Source: Todiramphus chloris collaris (lineage: Eukaryota > Chordata > Aves > Coraciiformes > Alcedinidae). Taken from it: DNA of 64,000 nucleotides. Positions within the stretch are counted from its first letter, which is position 1. Every line of letters begins with the position of its first letter. The notes beneath the pieces are model-generated. The model was not told the DNA's origin, did not search any database, and saw only the letters and a program-made list of their open reading frames with translations. Position numbers and translations under genes: made by a program. Location of the stretch: NCBI GenBank assembly GCA_025345505.1, contig JANVCC010000018.1, positions 58,832,120-58,896,119 of the forward strand, given 5' to 3'. This document shows, piece after piece, positions 29,245 to 41,625 of the stretch.

Positions 29245-32200
29245 TTCAAAAGGAGTGAGCTAAACAGGGGGTGAAACAGCTTCTTTCAGTTCAGGAAACA
29301 GCACATAGTTAACTTACAAATAGTGTCTACAAAGTACAAAGAACTGTATTTGGAAATTAAAAAAGAACTTTAAGATCCAAAATCGAAATGGTCAAACTCA
29401 AAGGAGTTTCCAGGATGTACTCAGGATATTCTAAAACATTTTATTAATGAATCCTTGCTTTTGCGAGGAACTGAAAGCAATAAAAATGTTTCAACAAATG
29501 TGAAACCCAAGTGCCTATTTTTATCATCAAATCTTAAATTTCGGGTTGATTTTAAGAAGTCGGATGCACGCTGAGCCAACCAGAATTTAAAGGTCTGCAC
29601 AGTACAAATTCAAAAGCTTGCAATAAGAATATATATTTTAAATCCCATATACAGGATAATGGAGTATTTTAAATTAGAAAAAGCTGTTCAAATTTTCCAC
29701 TGTGGTAAGAAAGCACATCGTGCATTTTAAATATGTACTGAAGAATGTTATTAAAATTATAAAAACTATGTTCTTAAAATTTTGTAGTCAAGTTCTTATA
29801 CAGGCCACTAAAAAGAATACCACAGTTATAGTCTATACTTCTCAAGCCACAGTAATGGGATAGCAGTAATTTACAGTAAAATCTGGTGTTACATTTAGCT
29901 GTACAACACTACTAATGACAGAGTAATTTTAACAATAAATATTTGGTTAAACCCTGCTTTGTCATCAATGCAAGCAATTTAAGATGAAACTGATCTTTCA
30001 GAGAGTCCACACTTCTTTAGAGTCTATTTTTATTTTCTGGTAACTGAACATCTTTTCCTACAGACAATTTCTCCAGAACTACTGCTTTGCAAACAGAAAA
30101 CCACACAGACAATGTTAGAAGCAAAAGGGAAGATTCATGCCTACAGGACTAAGGCAATCCATAGATCCCTTTAAACTGTCCTTAGCTAACCCTATTTTAC
30201 TATTTAATGCCAAAGTCTTCTAACGGTGACCTTAAATAGCACGCAGGCTGCACCAGTTTGTAACAGCAAGGTAAGTTAAAAGGCCCTATCACATCCTTCA
30301 GAAAGAATCCAGGGAGGAGAAACCAAGCTGCAGACAAATATGAACACAATGGTACCTATAATATCAAGTAAAACACACAGTTAATGCCCAACAGACTGAC
30401 AAAGAAGTCTCCAGTTTTAAAGAGACGATCCTCATGCAACACTCCTTTACAACAAGGTCTCTGAAGAGTCAACCTACTATTAATAAAAGCAAGACATAGA
30501 TGTACTGCAGTAGCACCTTAATTCCATTAGGAAAAACCCCAAATGAACAAAAAACCCAAAACCAAAAAAAAAGACACAAATAGCAAAACACTACTACCTG
30601 CTTCTGAGACAGCCAATCAATTTTTATACAAGAGTCCAAGTTAACTGAAGTCAGGCCTTCAAAGCACCTCATACTTGAGTCCAGTCACAGAGTATCATGC
30701 CATCATCAAAGGAAGCTGTGATATGCAGAGCCAAGAGTAGGCATCTGAAATTCTCTTTTATGAGATGTCAAACACCACCTATAATTGAGTCCTCTACTCT
30801 TGCAAAAAATGGGAAAACATCCATCCACAGCTTTCCTCCAGAGCTAGGAAAAACCACCGGAACAGGAGAGTAGAAAGCAAGATAGTGAAGAGAATTATTT
30901 GAGAACAGAAACAGGATTTGCTTTTGTTTTGTTGGGGTCTGAAGTTTTACATGTCAAGTCCACGGGTTTCTTCTGATTGTTTCTATTTTCAAGGTAGTGT
31001 GTCACACGTAAGGAACCACGTGAAGAATATAAAATGGAGAAATCAAGCCATGAGTTGTAAACTGAAATTACAGAGTGCTGTTCAGCGTTACTGTCAGCAC
31101 TGCCTACGCAGCTTGCTGGGCAGGCAGCAGCCCTTGCAGAATCGCTGTAGTACAGAGTTTGCATAAGGCCACTAAAAAACATCAGACACTACTGCAACAG
31201 AAACAATCTTTTTTTCCCCCATGTCTGTTAAAATAAACAAGTTCGTACTCTTGCTGAGCTGTCCCACTTGCATTGCATACAAGTGTATAATCTCATACCA
31301 TACACAGAGAATGGTTTTCTCATTTCACTAGCCAAACAGAATGGCTATTTTTGGATTACCCAATACTAATTAATCAATAGTCTGTTGATATGGCCTTCAC
31401 TTAGCCTGTAAATCTTTACAAAGTAATCAAAGACAAGATGAAGTCTATGAAGGAAATAAGTTACTAGTATAACTGCCTTCACAGAAGGGTTTATACTACA
31501 GAATTTTTAATTAAGTACTTAAGACTTGCTAAAAATCTAAATATTTACTGCATCATTACTACGTTCTTTCCTGTACAATATTGCAAATCTGACAACTTAG
31601 ACCTTGTAAATTTATCACATCAACAGCAAAAGCATTGGAGAAGTTAAAACAGAACACAGAACTTGGCTCATTTAGTAAATTAATGCAGTGAATTTTCCAA
31701 TATAAAAAAAAATCCTAAAACATAAATAACAAGTTACCTTTCACTCCAACAGAAATCTTGAAAATTAGTAGAATGCAATCAATTATGACAACTGGATAAT
31801 GGCACAATGTCTTCTTTACCTATAAGAAATAGTTAAATTTGGAGTCAAATTACACTAAAAAATTAGCCCACCAACCAAGTGAATTAGAAAAGCAGGTAAG
31901 TGAAATTGAACTGTGTTCTCATTTAAATGAGAAGCAGCTTTTTAAAATGTGAACACCCTCACAAATAGGAAGAGAAAAAAAACCCACAGTCATTTAACTT
32001 GCACTTTGATTTTCTCTTTAACAATAAAAAAGAGAAAAAGAAGTGCAGCAGTTTATAATGAAGTCTAATGCTCTTAAAGCCAAGAGGAATCTTTTCTTTC
32101 AACTTTGAAGGCCTGAAATAACCCTTTACAGTACAGTTTGACTTCTCACCAAACCCAGGCTATAACACAACTGCATGCTTCTACATCCCTTTTTCTTGCT

Positions 32201-32442
32201 TCCATCCCCTTTCTGGCATTCGGCCGTTGTGTGAGTATACAATGAACAGTTTTCCAATGCTGCTTTTCTTGGATAAATTTTGCCTGCAATGTGGAAGAAA
32301 GCCCACCTTCCAAAGCTCACCCCATTTAAGAATGAAACCGCCATTTGACTAGTACATCGTTTTTCCCAGTATCTCATCTAAACCTCCCATTCCTCTCGAC
32401 CTATCACTTGTTACTTGGGAGAACAGACCAACCATCAACTCA

Positions 32443-32520
32443 CTACAACCTCCTTTCAGGTAGTTGTAGAGAGTGAGAAAGTCTCCCCTGAACCTCCTTT
32501 TCTCCAGGCTAACCAACAAC
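32443..32520 (-). mobile_element. CR1 LINE, short internal remnant
   Basis: On the minus strand this holds the conserved CR1 stretch of AGCCTGGAGAAAAGGAGG, then AGGGGAGAC and CTCTACAACTACCTGAAAGG. Only about 80 bp of the ORF2 C-terminal part remains, with no 3' end. It is clearly recognisable by its string of CR1 hallmark words. Confidence 0.8.
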
Positions 32521-34619
32521 TTAAAGAGAACTTATGTTCAAATTATTAATCTCAACCCAAAATACCTGCTTTAAATGCCTGTACTTCCCAGAACATTTTC
32601 CCATTCTCCACCTATGACCCACATTCTTCATCCTTAGATGAATGACTTGGGAGTTAGCCACATGAAAAATGCATATTTTGCCTATATTAAATGATTCAGA
32701 TCCTATTGAATACAGTAAGTAACACAGCTATTCTTCACATTATCATCTCTAAATAAGAACTGTCTACAGCGTTGTCACTCAAACCCCATTAACAGACATC
32801 AACAAGTCAATCTGGCCTCAGAGACCTGCCTTTTGTTTGCTCCTACTTTTTAACTTATATGAAAGAGTGGTAACAAAATTAGAAATTTCTCATTAATTGA
32901 CGGCAATTGCTGGAGCCTTATCAAATCAGAAGTGGAACAAAAGGGGTATTTCCAAAGCATGAAGCCTGGAAGTCTATTCTGTGTGCCCCTGGCTGTTAAG
33001 TTTGAACTCTCCCTCTTCCCCACAAAATATGTACAATTTTTGAAGTCTTGTCTAGCCCATTCTAAACGACATTGTTACAATGCAAGCTCATCTGCCATGG
33101 GTACAAACTGTTGATACAAACTTTGAGATGCATAACCTCTGAACATGTGGAAGGGAAGGTCATATTCAAGGCCAAAGGGAATCAAACTCAGCAAAACTAA
33201 GCAAGAGAAAGCAGCTCAACTTCCCACCATAGAGGTTAACACCAGATAGAAAACAGCATGCCAAGCAGAAATGGAAACTTCTTGGAAGGGAGGAGAGCAG
33301 CAGCCAGAGCAGAACCCTTCAGCTGACTACCCTTTCAGGGCTGCTCCTGTGTAACCAAGGGTGCCATGGAACAAGTTCTGAACTGGGTCTGTTCTGTAAC
33401 TGGTTGGCTAAGGGACTAAATTTATCTGCTGTTTGCAACTTAAAAATACCATGCTAAAGAATGAAGCTTTATTTTTTTAAGTAGCTTCTATAAAAGAAGC
33501 ACTTTTGTCATTTCAAGCTCTCCAGGTCTGGCAATATGCAAGTTTATGAGAATTTGCTGAAGGCTTAAGTTGTACAGAACGATGTGCTTGTTGCATTTCA
33601 CTAACACTGGAGATGCACCCAGGCTTGCAGACAGGAAAATGAGGAAAAAGCAAAGCAACACATCAATGAAAAAAAGCTATAATTTATATGTTTTTAATTA
33701 AAAATAAGTCTTAGACAGCTTTACAAGGGAAAAAAAAACCAAAACCAACATCATAATTGAACTGTTTGCTAGTCATTAACAGTATCAAAGCACCTTAACC
33801 CAAATTTATTCCCTAGCTGGCTATTACATGTTCCTTGGCAGCGATTTACTTCAGAAGCTGTTTCTGGAAATCACAATCATTAAGATGACAAACCCTCAAA
33901 CCAACTCCCTTTATGTCAATCAGCAATCATTCATACAGTAACCTCCTTCAAGTCCATTCTAGCCGTACACATGCACACACAGTACTATTAACATCAAAAG
34001 GGATCAACTTCAATTCAGTGGGATCTTCACCTGTGGAAAAATGCTACACCAAAAATGCTACTACAGTGTTAATAGCTCTTTTGAAAGTATTTAGACTTCA
34101 CAGTACTGTAAGCAAAGCCTTACAAAAGGACAATAATAGGAAAAGAACCTTGGACTTAAATTTATAAATAATACCTCAAACATTTGTTTTTAAAGGTATC
34201 AGTATATAATGTTCACAGAGGCCAGGTCATCCCATCTTGAGAAGCAGACTTGCTTTCTTAAAAACCAGCAGATAAAGAACATACAATAGGATTCTACACG
34301 GGTTTTATTCTACTCCTGAAGAAAAATTCAATTAGGAACATACAGTGTTCCCCAATTTCATCCCCTACCTAATTACTGATAAACAGCTTCAGTACGAGGT
34401 GCTATTTAGCTCGTTTTTCTGCAGTTGCTTACGTAGTTGAGAGAAAGGAAAAGCCCAAGATGCAAACAGATGAAGTTATCAGAATGAGGAGTGGTGCCTT
34501 AGGAAGAAAGATTTTTTTAATCTCTCCTCGCGGAGTATTCACACGACTGCCACAGGAGAGTAACCGAGAGAAATCAGGACATATATTCGAGGGAAAAATA
34601 CCCCTCTTTCTTGCCTCAG
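32521..34619. other. AT-rich left flank of CpG island 1
   Basis: No coding sequence recognised. It includes an A/C tract at 33,730-33,750 and, at 34,433/34,432 on the minus strand, a good splice-donor word (CTAC|GTAAGC) that may end a first exon starting in the island. Confidence 0.55.
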
Positions 34620-35384
34620 ATGAGGAGGCGGAAGACCCGAAAGCACAGGGACGGCCGCCACCGCGGGTGCACGTCCATCCCCGGCCGGGGCACCCCGACG
34701 TGCAGTCTCCGGGCAGGGCGTGCGGGGGGGCGCGGTGGCGGGCGGGCGGCCGGAGCCTACGGGCGCTGCCCGCGGCGGCAGCCCCGGGAGGGAGATTTGA
34801 AACCGAGCGGCGAGGAGCGGCTCCGCACGGCTCGCCTCGCCGGAACCGGCGCCCCAACCTCTGGGCAGAGGAGGGAGAAGAGGAGTCAGGGAAAAAAACA
34901 GCCCCCCCCCCCCAGGACTCCTGTTCTCAGAGGAGAGGGAAAAAGGCCCCACGGCGCGGAGGGGCTGCGTCAGGGAGGGGGGAATCTCCCCCGACACGGC
35001 CGCCGCTCCGGACACGCTTCCTCGGAGCCGCTGCCGCCCCCTGCCGTCCCCTGCTCCTCCCACGGCCAGCCCCGGCTCTTGACAGCCCCCGACCTCCTTC
35101 CCGCCCGCCCAGCAGCCGCTCGGGGCCGGGAGGGAGGGGGTGGCTCTGCCCGTAGGACGAGCGTCCGGCCCGGCCCGGCCCCGCCCGCAGCGGAGGGAAC
35201 GGAGGAATGGAAAACGCCGACGGATGCGAGGCAAAGCGGCCCCTCGGCGCACGGCCAGCCCCCACAGCACTGCGGCTACCCGGCGCCTCACCACCGTCCG
35301 GTCCCCACCACCAGCGGGAGGCCTCACCCTGGGGCATACTCCTCGAAGCGCGCGCTCGCTCCCCCACCCGCTCCTTGCCAGTAC

Positions 35385-35470
35385 CTGCCGCCCGAGCTGC
35401 CGTTACCGCCGCCACCGCTCGCACCCACATACGAAATTGAAGTTCCCCAACGGCAGCCGTCAGCCCAGCC
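35385..35470 (-). other. Candidate 5' exon of a leftward transcript
   Basis: On the minus strand a CAG|GTACTG donor occurs with its last exon base at 35,385, just downstream of the dual-CCAAT core. An ATG at 35,430-35,428 opens a frame of 15 codons plus one base (begins MWVRAVAAV), but its Kozak context is poor (C at -3), so an untranslated exon is more likely. The upstream end is only estimated from promoter position. Another minus-strand donor, CTAC|GTAAGC (last exon base 34,433), lies at the left shoulder of the island and could be a longer alternative first exon. Confidence 0.22.
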
Positions 35471-35489
35471 CGGGAGAAACCCCCGCCGG

Positions 35490-35612
35490 CCCCGCCCCCC
35501 GGCCAATCCGCGCCCCGCCCGCCCCCGCGCCCCGCCCCCGTCCCCTCCTCAGCCGAGCCTCCCCGGCGCCGGGCAGCCGCCTGTCCACTCCGCCCCTCCC
35601 CGCCGCTATTGG
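35490..35612. promoter_or_regulatory. Putative bidirectional core promoter: GC boxes flanked by two opposed CCAAT boxes
   Basis: A CCAAT box reads on the plus strand at 35,503-35,507 and an inverted one (ATTGG) at 35,608-35,612. Sp1/KLF-type GC boxes read CCCCGCCC at 35,490-35,497, 35,513-35,520 and 35,530-35,537, with further C-rich blocks to about 35,600. This TATA-less, dual-CCAAT arrangement is well known from divergent housekeeping promoters. A leftward start would fall near 35,400-35,480 and a rightward start near 35,640-35,700. The motifs are seen directly; bidirectional activity is inferred. Confidence 0.5.
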
Positions 35613-36421
35613 CCGCGGTGGCTGTCAATCGTCAGAGCGGGAGCTTCGCCTCCGCCTCCTCTTCCTGGGCCACCTCCAGCGGCCACTGCCCATCAGGGGT
35701 GCGGAGGCAGCCGCCCGGCCGAGCTGGCGGCTGTAGTGCAGTGAGGGGGTGGGTTGCGGGAGCGCTGCTGCGGCACGGACACCCGCACCAGAGAGACACC
35801 CGCCCGGGAGCGTCGGCGGATGAGCCCCGGCGGTGCCGCAGGCTCTGCCTGGTCTCTCCCCGGCTGGCCGGGCATGGTGCCGGTCGTGCGGGCAGTGAGG
35901 AGCCTCTGTGCCCGCAGCGGCGTCTCCGCGCGCGCTCGTGCCCCGCTGGTGCTCGCTGGCGGGTGCGCGGAGGAAGCCAGCGGCACCGCGGGATGGGCGG
36001 GCGGCGAGCGCGGCGGCGAGCGCGGCGGCGGGAGGGAGGCGGTTGCCGCTCTCAGCACAGCAGAGCAGCGGTGCGAGCCGCGCGTTGGCACTGCCTCCAG
36101 CCCCGGCGTGGATACGGAGAGAGCGGCGGGAGCTCGGCGGGGTCCCGAGGTGGCCGGGCCGGAGCAGCCCTCCCGTGCGGGGAGGCTGAAGGACGGGGCT
36201 GGTCCAGCGTTGGGAAGAGGTCGCGCCGCGGGGCTAACGGCAGCCCCGCAGCACCGGGGGGAAGGGGGTGAGAGGATGCGGCCGGGGTCCGCGCTGGGCT
36301 GCGTCGTGGGAGGCTGAGGGACAATGAATGGAAATGAGAGGTTCAGGTTGGGTGTAAGGACAAGCGTTTTCATGCTGATAGTCCGGCAGTGGAGTGGATT
36401 CCTCGGGGGTTTTCCGCAAAG

Positions 36422-36510
36422 CCCTGAGCAACTTGGTCTGACCACCCTTCTGTGGGCAGAAGGTTGGACTAGAGACCTCCTTACAACCTGTGTTTTCTGA
36501 TGATCTTTCG
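36422..36510 (+). mobile_element. CR1 LINE, 3' remnant at the edge of CpG island 1
   Basis: The stretch beginning CCTGAGCAACTTGGTCTG, followed by AGAAGGTTGGACTAGAGACC and TCCTTACAACCTGTGTTTTC, matches the last roughly 90 bp of avian CR1 in plus orientation, diverged and without its repeat tail. It lies about 110 bp beyond the right border of the CpG island. Confidence 0.72.
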
Positions 36511-36811
36511 GATGTCTTTGTGGATGCTGACTGCTGGCAGGCCTGGATATGAAGAACCTGATGGAGTGTAAGGAATGCAGGCCCTGGGAGTGCTGGGGGC
36601 AGTCTGTCCCTGGTACCTTCCCCACCCAACGGCAACTCTTTTTACCCTAACTCGTCCTTTAAAACTTTTCATTCTCCTTATAGTTTTCCTTCCAGCGTCT
36701 GAAAGGTGTGTCAAATCTTGGAGCAAGAGATTATATAGTCTGGCCTGCAATTTGTGCATGTACATAGAAGAAGAAGAAAAGTTGGGAGACAAATGTAGTA
36801 CTAACAGGTGT

Positions 36812-36846
36812 AAAAACAAACAAACAAAAAACAACCAAAAAAACCC
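36812..36846. repeat. AAAC-type low-complexity tract
   Basis: Imperfect (AAAC)n and A-rich sequence about 0.5 kb right of CpG island 1. It has no evident LINE body directly before it, so it is not clearly a retroposon tail. Confidence 0.85.
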
Positions 36847-37162
36847 ACTGTCTGGTTAATAAAACGAAGCCTCTTTTAGCTTTGATCTTTTCTGATTAAG
36901 AAAATTATTTACATTACATGAGGTCACAGGGAATTTGCGAAATCAAATCACACAGTGTATGTTGCCTGTACAATTTCAGTTTATCCCTTTTACGTGTTAT
37001 AACCTAAAATTAACTACAACCTTCCCACCTCACCCTCCTATGCACACTGAGTAATGCATTTTTTTTTTAGTGCACTAAGTAGATTTTTGTATTTTGGGGC
37101 AGAGCTGAGCAGTAAAATAAGTTAATTTCTATGTAATCCCTCTGTCATTTCTAGGAAAATTT

Positions 37163-37180
37163 GGGGGGGGGGGGAGGGGG
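37163..37180. repeat. G-rich tract (12 G, A, 5 G)
   Basis: Twelve G, one A, then five G, in otherwise AT-rich DNA about 0.9 kb right of CpG island 1. It has G-quadruplex potential on the plus strand. Confidence 0.97.
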
Positions 37181-40100
37181 TGAGTAGGATCATGACTGAA
37201 GCTACTGAATATTTTCGACAGCATTCTAAACAAATTGTAAGATATTTTGTTTAACAGAAATTTCTGTGTGATGCCATGTGCCACATCACTTGGATCTGAT
37301 TTTGTGAAGGGTTTGAGGGATGGGTTTTCACAATGTCAGTCGTAAGATGCTGGGGCCTCATTCAGTGTAGCTTACTACTGAAGTAAATGAAGTCAACGGG
37401 CAGTATACCATAATTATTATGGGTATTTCATAACGTGTAAGACTGATTAATCAAAGTCCCGTTAGATGCTGATGAATATACTTTCTTTAATCTTGGTGCT
37501 TTGGCAGTAAAAGCAACCCTGCAGCTCGTGGGGTGCTGTAAAGGAAATTAGTGGAAGCACACAGAGAAGCAATGAGTCGGCAATGAATAGAGAGCAAGCA
37601 GTAGTGGGTATCTGTGTTTAATTCAGCATTGTTCGTTCTGCATCCAGTGAAGGAAGTTAAGGACCAATATTTAGAGAAGGAATTATAATGCATGTCCACA
37701 CTCAGTTTTAATTCTTACTAGCTATATTGCTTGATGTTGTAATCTTCATGTTTTATTTATTATAGGGTGTAATTTAAATGAATTCAAAATGAATTCTTTT
37801 CAATATCTCTCTGCATTCAAAAACGGAATTAAAAAAGCTTTCAACGCTTTCAAAGAACATACGAAGCATCATTTTTTGTTTTTCAGGAAAACCACTCGCT
37901 GTGGCTCTCTCTTTGATACAGCAAATGCTGCAATTACCACAAAACCAACTGGGTTAGGATTTTACCTCTAGACAATTTTTATATGTGGAACAGACTCTAA
38001 ACCTCTGTGTGATCTTCCCTGGTTCATTCCTCAGGTGCTTTAGTATCTCTAAGCATGAAGGAACTATAGCAGAGTATGCTCTAGTTCCTCAATAAAATAA
38101 TACAATAGCATCCCATGCCCAGTAACTACTACTTTTAAAGACTTGATTTACAGACACAACGGGACACGCTTGGTCTCTGCAGCTTTCAGAGGTTACCTGT
38201 GTTTGCAGCATCCCTACTGCTTTTTCTTCCTGCCAGCACTTGTGTGGCTGCTAGTCTTAAACACCATTGGCCTGAGCAAGTTTAATTGGTGCAGTACTAA
38301 AAACAGCTGCACCTGCAAAAGTCTTGTCTTCAATAAAGTTCCCAATGTTGCTAAAACCAGAAATGCCTGTAGTGAAATTTCCCTGGATTAGAAAATTCGG
38401 GAAGTTGTCAAAAGAAACTGCTTCAGCCTTGGCTCTTGTTCCTTTCCTGAGAGAGACTCAGACACCTCTGCTGAGAACCCCAGTTACCAGTGTCCCCCAG
38501 AGATGTTTATATACGCTGATGTTTCTTCTCATGCTGTTTTAGGGCCATTTGTTTTTGGAAAAATTTGCTGCCTTATGACAAACTTTTCTTCTCCTTTGAT
38601 GTACAATTTTAGAAATGTAAATAGCAGTTTCATTGGCTTCAAAAGCTATGTGTTTCGAAAAAAAAATATAAAATATAATACAATTTTTGGTGTCAGCTTT
38701 TCCTTCAGTTCTACTGTGGGACATGCATGGTTTAAGGAGTAGAAGAAGGTGGACAATTTCATAAGCAGAGTAATGAAACTCCTGGGTAGCCAATTGAAGC
38801 CTATGTTGTTCTGCCTACAGCATGGCAGGTGGTGATTTTCATAGTCTGCTAATTTTTAGGAGCTGTACTGCTGCTGCACTAGCAGTAGAGAAATGCCATT
38901 AAACCAGTTTTAAATAATCTTCTCCACCCCCTCTCCACTTTTCTGAGTTTATATCTAAATTTTGTGTAGGTGCCACAGTGATAAGAACTGTTACCAATCT
39001 GTTGTTGCACTGAATGTGCAAATATTCTTGAAAAGCGCCGATCCAACCGAAGCACTGGTTAACAGAAAGAAATATTGCAGCAATACAACTGGAAGTAAAC
39101 ACAGCAAATTTTGAACCTCACACTGGAGCTGCTGTCTGCAGTCAAAATGGTTCTTTGTACAACTCTTGCACCTGCTGGCTTCTTGTCTTCACCTGAATGA
39201 CACTCCTTTATATAAAGTTCTCCTTTATAATGTTCATCCTGCAGTCTCCACATTAATCTGGCAGCACAGCCACCAACAGTGTCTGTTACAAAAGAAAATG
39301 AGGGGGGGGAAAAATCCCTTTCCAATTATAAACTATTTGATGTTAAAAGAAAACAAAGCATACGGAAAATACTCATGGTGACTTCTTGTAGGTAAAGATT
39401 TCTCCAGTTTAGAGATTTTGAAGAAAAAACAAATTAATAAAGTTCCAAGAAATGGTTGAAGTAAGCCAACAAATCTGCGTAATCTCTTCCTAGTACAATA
39501 ATATAGCTACTGATAAACTTACTTTTTAGTTACTTGAAGTTATTCAGCACCACCGTTGTGGTTTTTAATGAGTAAAATCCTGCATGGTTTAGAAACTGGT
39601 CCTGAAAGACTCTATCTCCTTCCATAAAGTTTTCTTACAGATGATTATAAGCTTCTAGAAGACTGCTTTCCAGAAAGGAAAAAAAATTCCTTTTTTGTCC
39701 AGAGGTCCATCTGCTGGCATGTCTGCTGGCATTTAGCAAGGCTACGAGGCACTGGAAATGTGGGTGAAAATACCTGCCATAATTAATGTGCTACAGCATA
39801 AAAATGTGCACTAGGAAAAGAAGTTAATTGTACCTGATATTTTATAGTGATAAAATTGCATTACCAGTCAAGACACTCATCATGGACCGTGGTTTCAATC
39901 TATTGGCACATGAGTCTCCATGTGTCCAGTAAGATGATTTGTATGCAGTGTCTCAGGGTAACAGCACTTACACATATGAAGTCATGTAAAGGTACCCTTT
40001 GGCATCACAAGAGCAGATGTTGCTACTACGTTTGAATGCTGATCGAGAAATGCCCCTTCCGATTGGGAACTTTTTCATGTGTGATTCTGATTTGCCTTTC

Positions 40101-41607
40101 TGGCAGTAGAACAGTGCAGTGGATTACCTCTGGCCTCACATTTTGACATGGCAGATACAGCCCAAAATGAGAGACAAGTTATACTGCAGTGTGAAGGCAT
40201 GGATGTGCTCACACCCCAGCTATGGTGCTGACAGGGGAGTGAATGCAGCAATCCCGCTCTGACAACGCTTTTATGGTGATTATAAACTGTTAAATGTAAT
40301 TGTGGGGTTCAGGAATTTCTAAGATTCCAATCTTGCAGACACTACTGTTTAAAGGACTCTTTCTTGTGAGTGTACTTTCTGAATTGCTAAGATTCTTCCT
40401 GGTTACTGGCTTGAGGATTGTCCTCAAGTTATGACATGTCATCTATGTAGGAAATGTTCATTGTCCACACTATTAAAGAAAGAAGCTTGCTTTTGTCTCT
40501 GTAAGAAAAGGCTCACCTTAAGAGCCTTTTATATAGCAATAGAAGTTGTAGAGTTAGGAGTGTTGAAGGCAAAACACAAAATAAAAAAATTGAGATGAGC
40601 AGTATGTGATGTAAGGTAAACACAATGAATTTAAACTCTCTGATTCAACTGGACATAAGAAGGATGGCAGGAACTGCATGGGAAAAATACCATGTTGGTT
40701 GGGAAACTGATACCCATAGGTGATAGATGTCTTTTATCTTTAGATTCCCCATTTGTTTGATCCTGTAGTGTTGTTAAATCTCAAAATCAATGCCACAACA
40801 TAAATTCCCCTGAACAGCAAAAAACAACTAGTAGTTCAAAGTGACTGCTGATGTGAAAAGCCTGTATTCTCTTGATGTTGCTGCTTGGCATTGCTACTGA
40901 CTGGGTAGTGAAGCGGATAACGAATATTGGCATGGGTAAGTGGCAAGTGTCACTGAAGACCTAGATTTTGTTTGTAGAGCAAACATCCACAACAGACGGA
41001 AAGATCCAACCTGGCAGGCCAACCAGGGCTCAAAATCAGTTATGCTAAAAAGAAATGCATTTGAAACATTACTATGTGGTAGAGGATGAAAATCATTAAG
41101 AAAAAAATCATTTACTTATTTCACAGCTGCACCATACCAACCAACAAAGACTGCAGAGCAAAACATAATCTTAAGCAAAGCAAAGGATGTGTGTCTTTTG
41201 TAACTTAGTAAAACATGATTGCTGTATATCTAAGATTTCAATTGCAAAGCTGCTAATTCATATACAACATCTCTTTAAAATGTGTCTGATTCTAATTTAT
41301 TTAAGTACTGATGAAAGCTTCTGGACTCTGGTTGGAGAGAGCTTGTCTTCATCAAGTCAAAAGCTGTGATAGATAAAGTTGGCACATACACATTACTTAC
41401 AACTTTTAGGTGTAAGGCCATAATGTGAAAAGCATTTAGGAAGAGAGAATGAACACTTGTAAAGGGGCCAAACCAGCTGGCTCAGTCATACTGTGAAGAA
41501 GAATGAAGCTGACTATAAAAAAGAGGGCTGGAAGAAAATACTGTCTGTATGAGGTATCAACATTTGTGTGGAAAGGATTAGATAAAATGGATACATGCGC
41601 ATTAATA

Positions 41608-41625
41608 ATCATCATCATCATCATC
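41608..41625. repeat. (ATC)6 microsatellite
   Basis: Six perfect ATC units, preceded by ATTAATA. Non-coding. Confidence 0.95.

Larger units (their letters stand above)
20056..32442. other. AT-rich non-coding DNA between CR1 remnants
   Basis: Contains A/C tracts, the CAC/CA microsatellite and a 13-bp duplication. The only exon-like segment I noticed is on the minus strand at 27,943-27,998 (or, in another frame, 27,800-27,959), described under findings and not firm enough to call as a gene. Nothing else is recognised. Confidence 0.55.
34620..36310. promoter_or_regulatory. CpG island 1
   Basis: About 1.7 kb of very GC-rich, CpG-dense sequence with sharp borders against AT-rich DNA on both sides. 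Many GC boxes, two opposed CCAAT boxes and the absence of a TATA box mark it as a broad housekeeping or developmental promoter. Long open frames occur on both strands (for example 34,611-35,744 plus, 35,693-36,625 minus and 34,539-35,327 minus), but they overlap each other. Their translations are low-complexity Pro/Arg/Gly/Ala, as expected when GC richness removes stop codons. I recognise no conserved protein domain in any of them. The island includes a run of 12 C at 34,902-34,913. Confidence 0.9.

Noticed and set aside
34539..35327. 262-codon minus-strand open frame in CpG island 1
   Set aside because: Arg/Gly/Ala-rich and overlaps other frames; no domain. It runs past candidate splice signals without any conserved feature.
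34611..35744. 377-codon plus-strand open frame in CpG island 1
   Set aside because: Low-complexity Pro/Arg/Ala translation with overlapping long frames on both strands. Stop codons are scarce simply because the DNA is GC-rich. No domain recognised.
35693..36625. 310-codon minus-strand open frame
   Set aside because: Same GC-rich effect, and its N-terminal part crosses the CR1 remnant at 36,422-36,510. No recognisable protein family.
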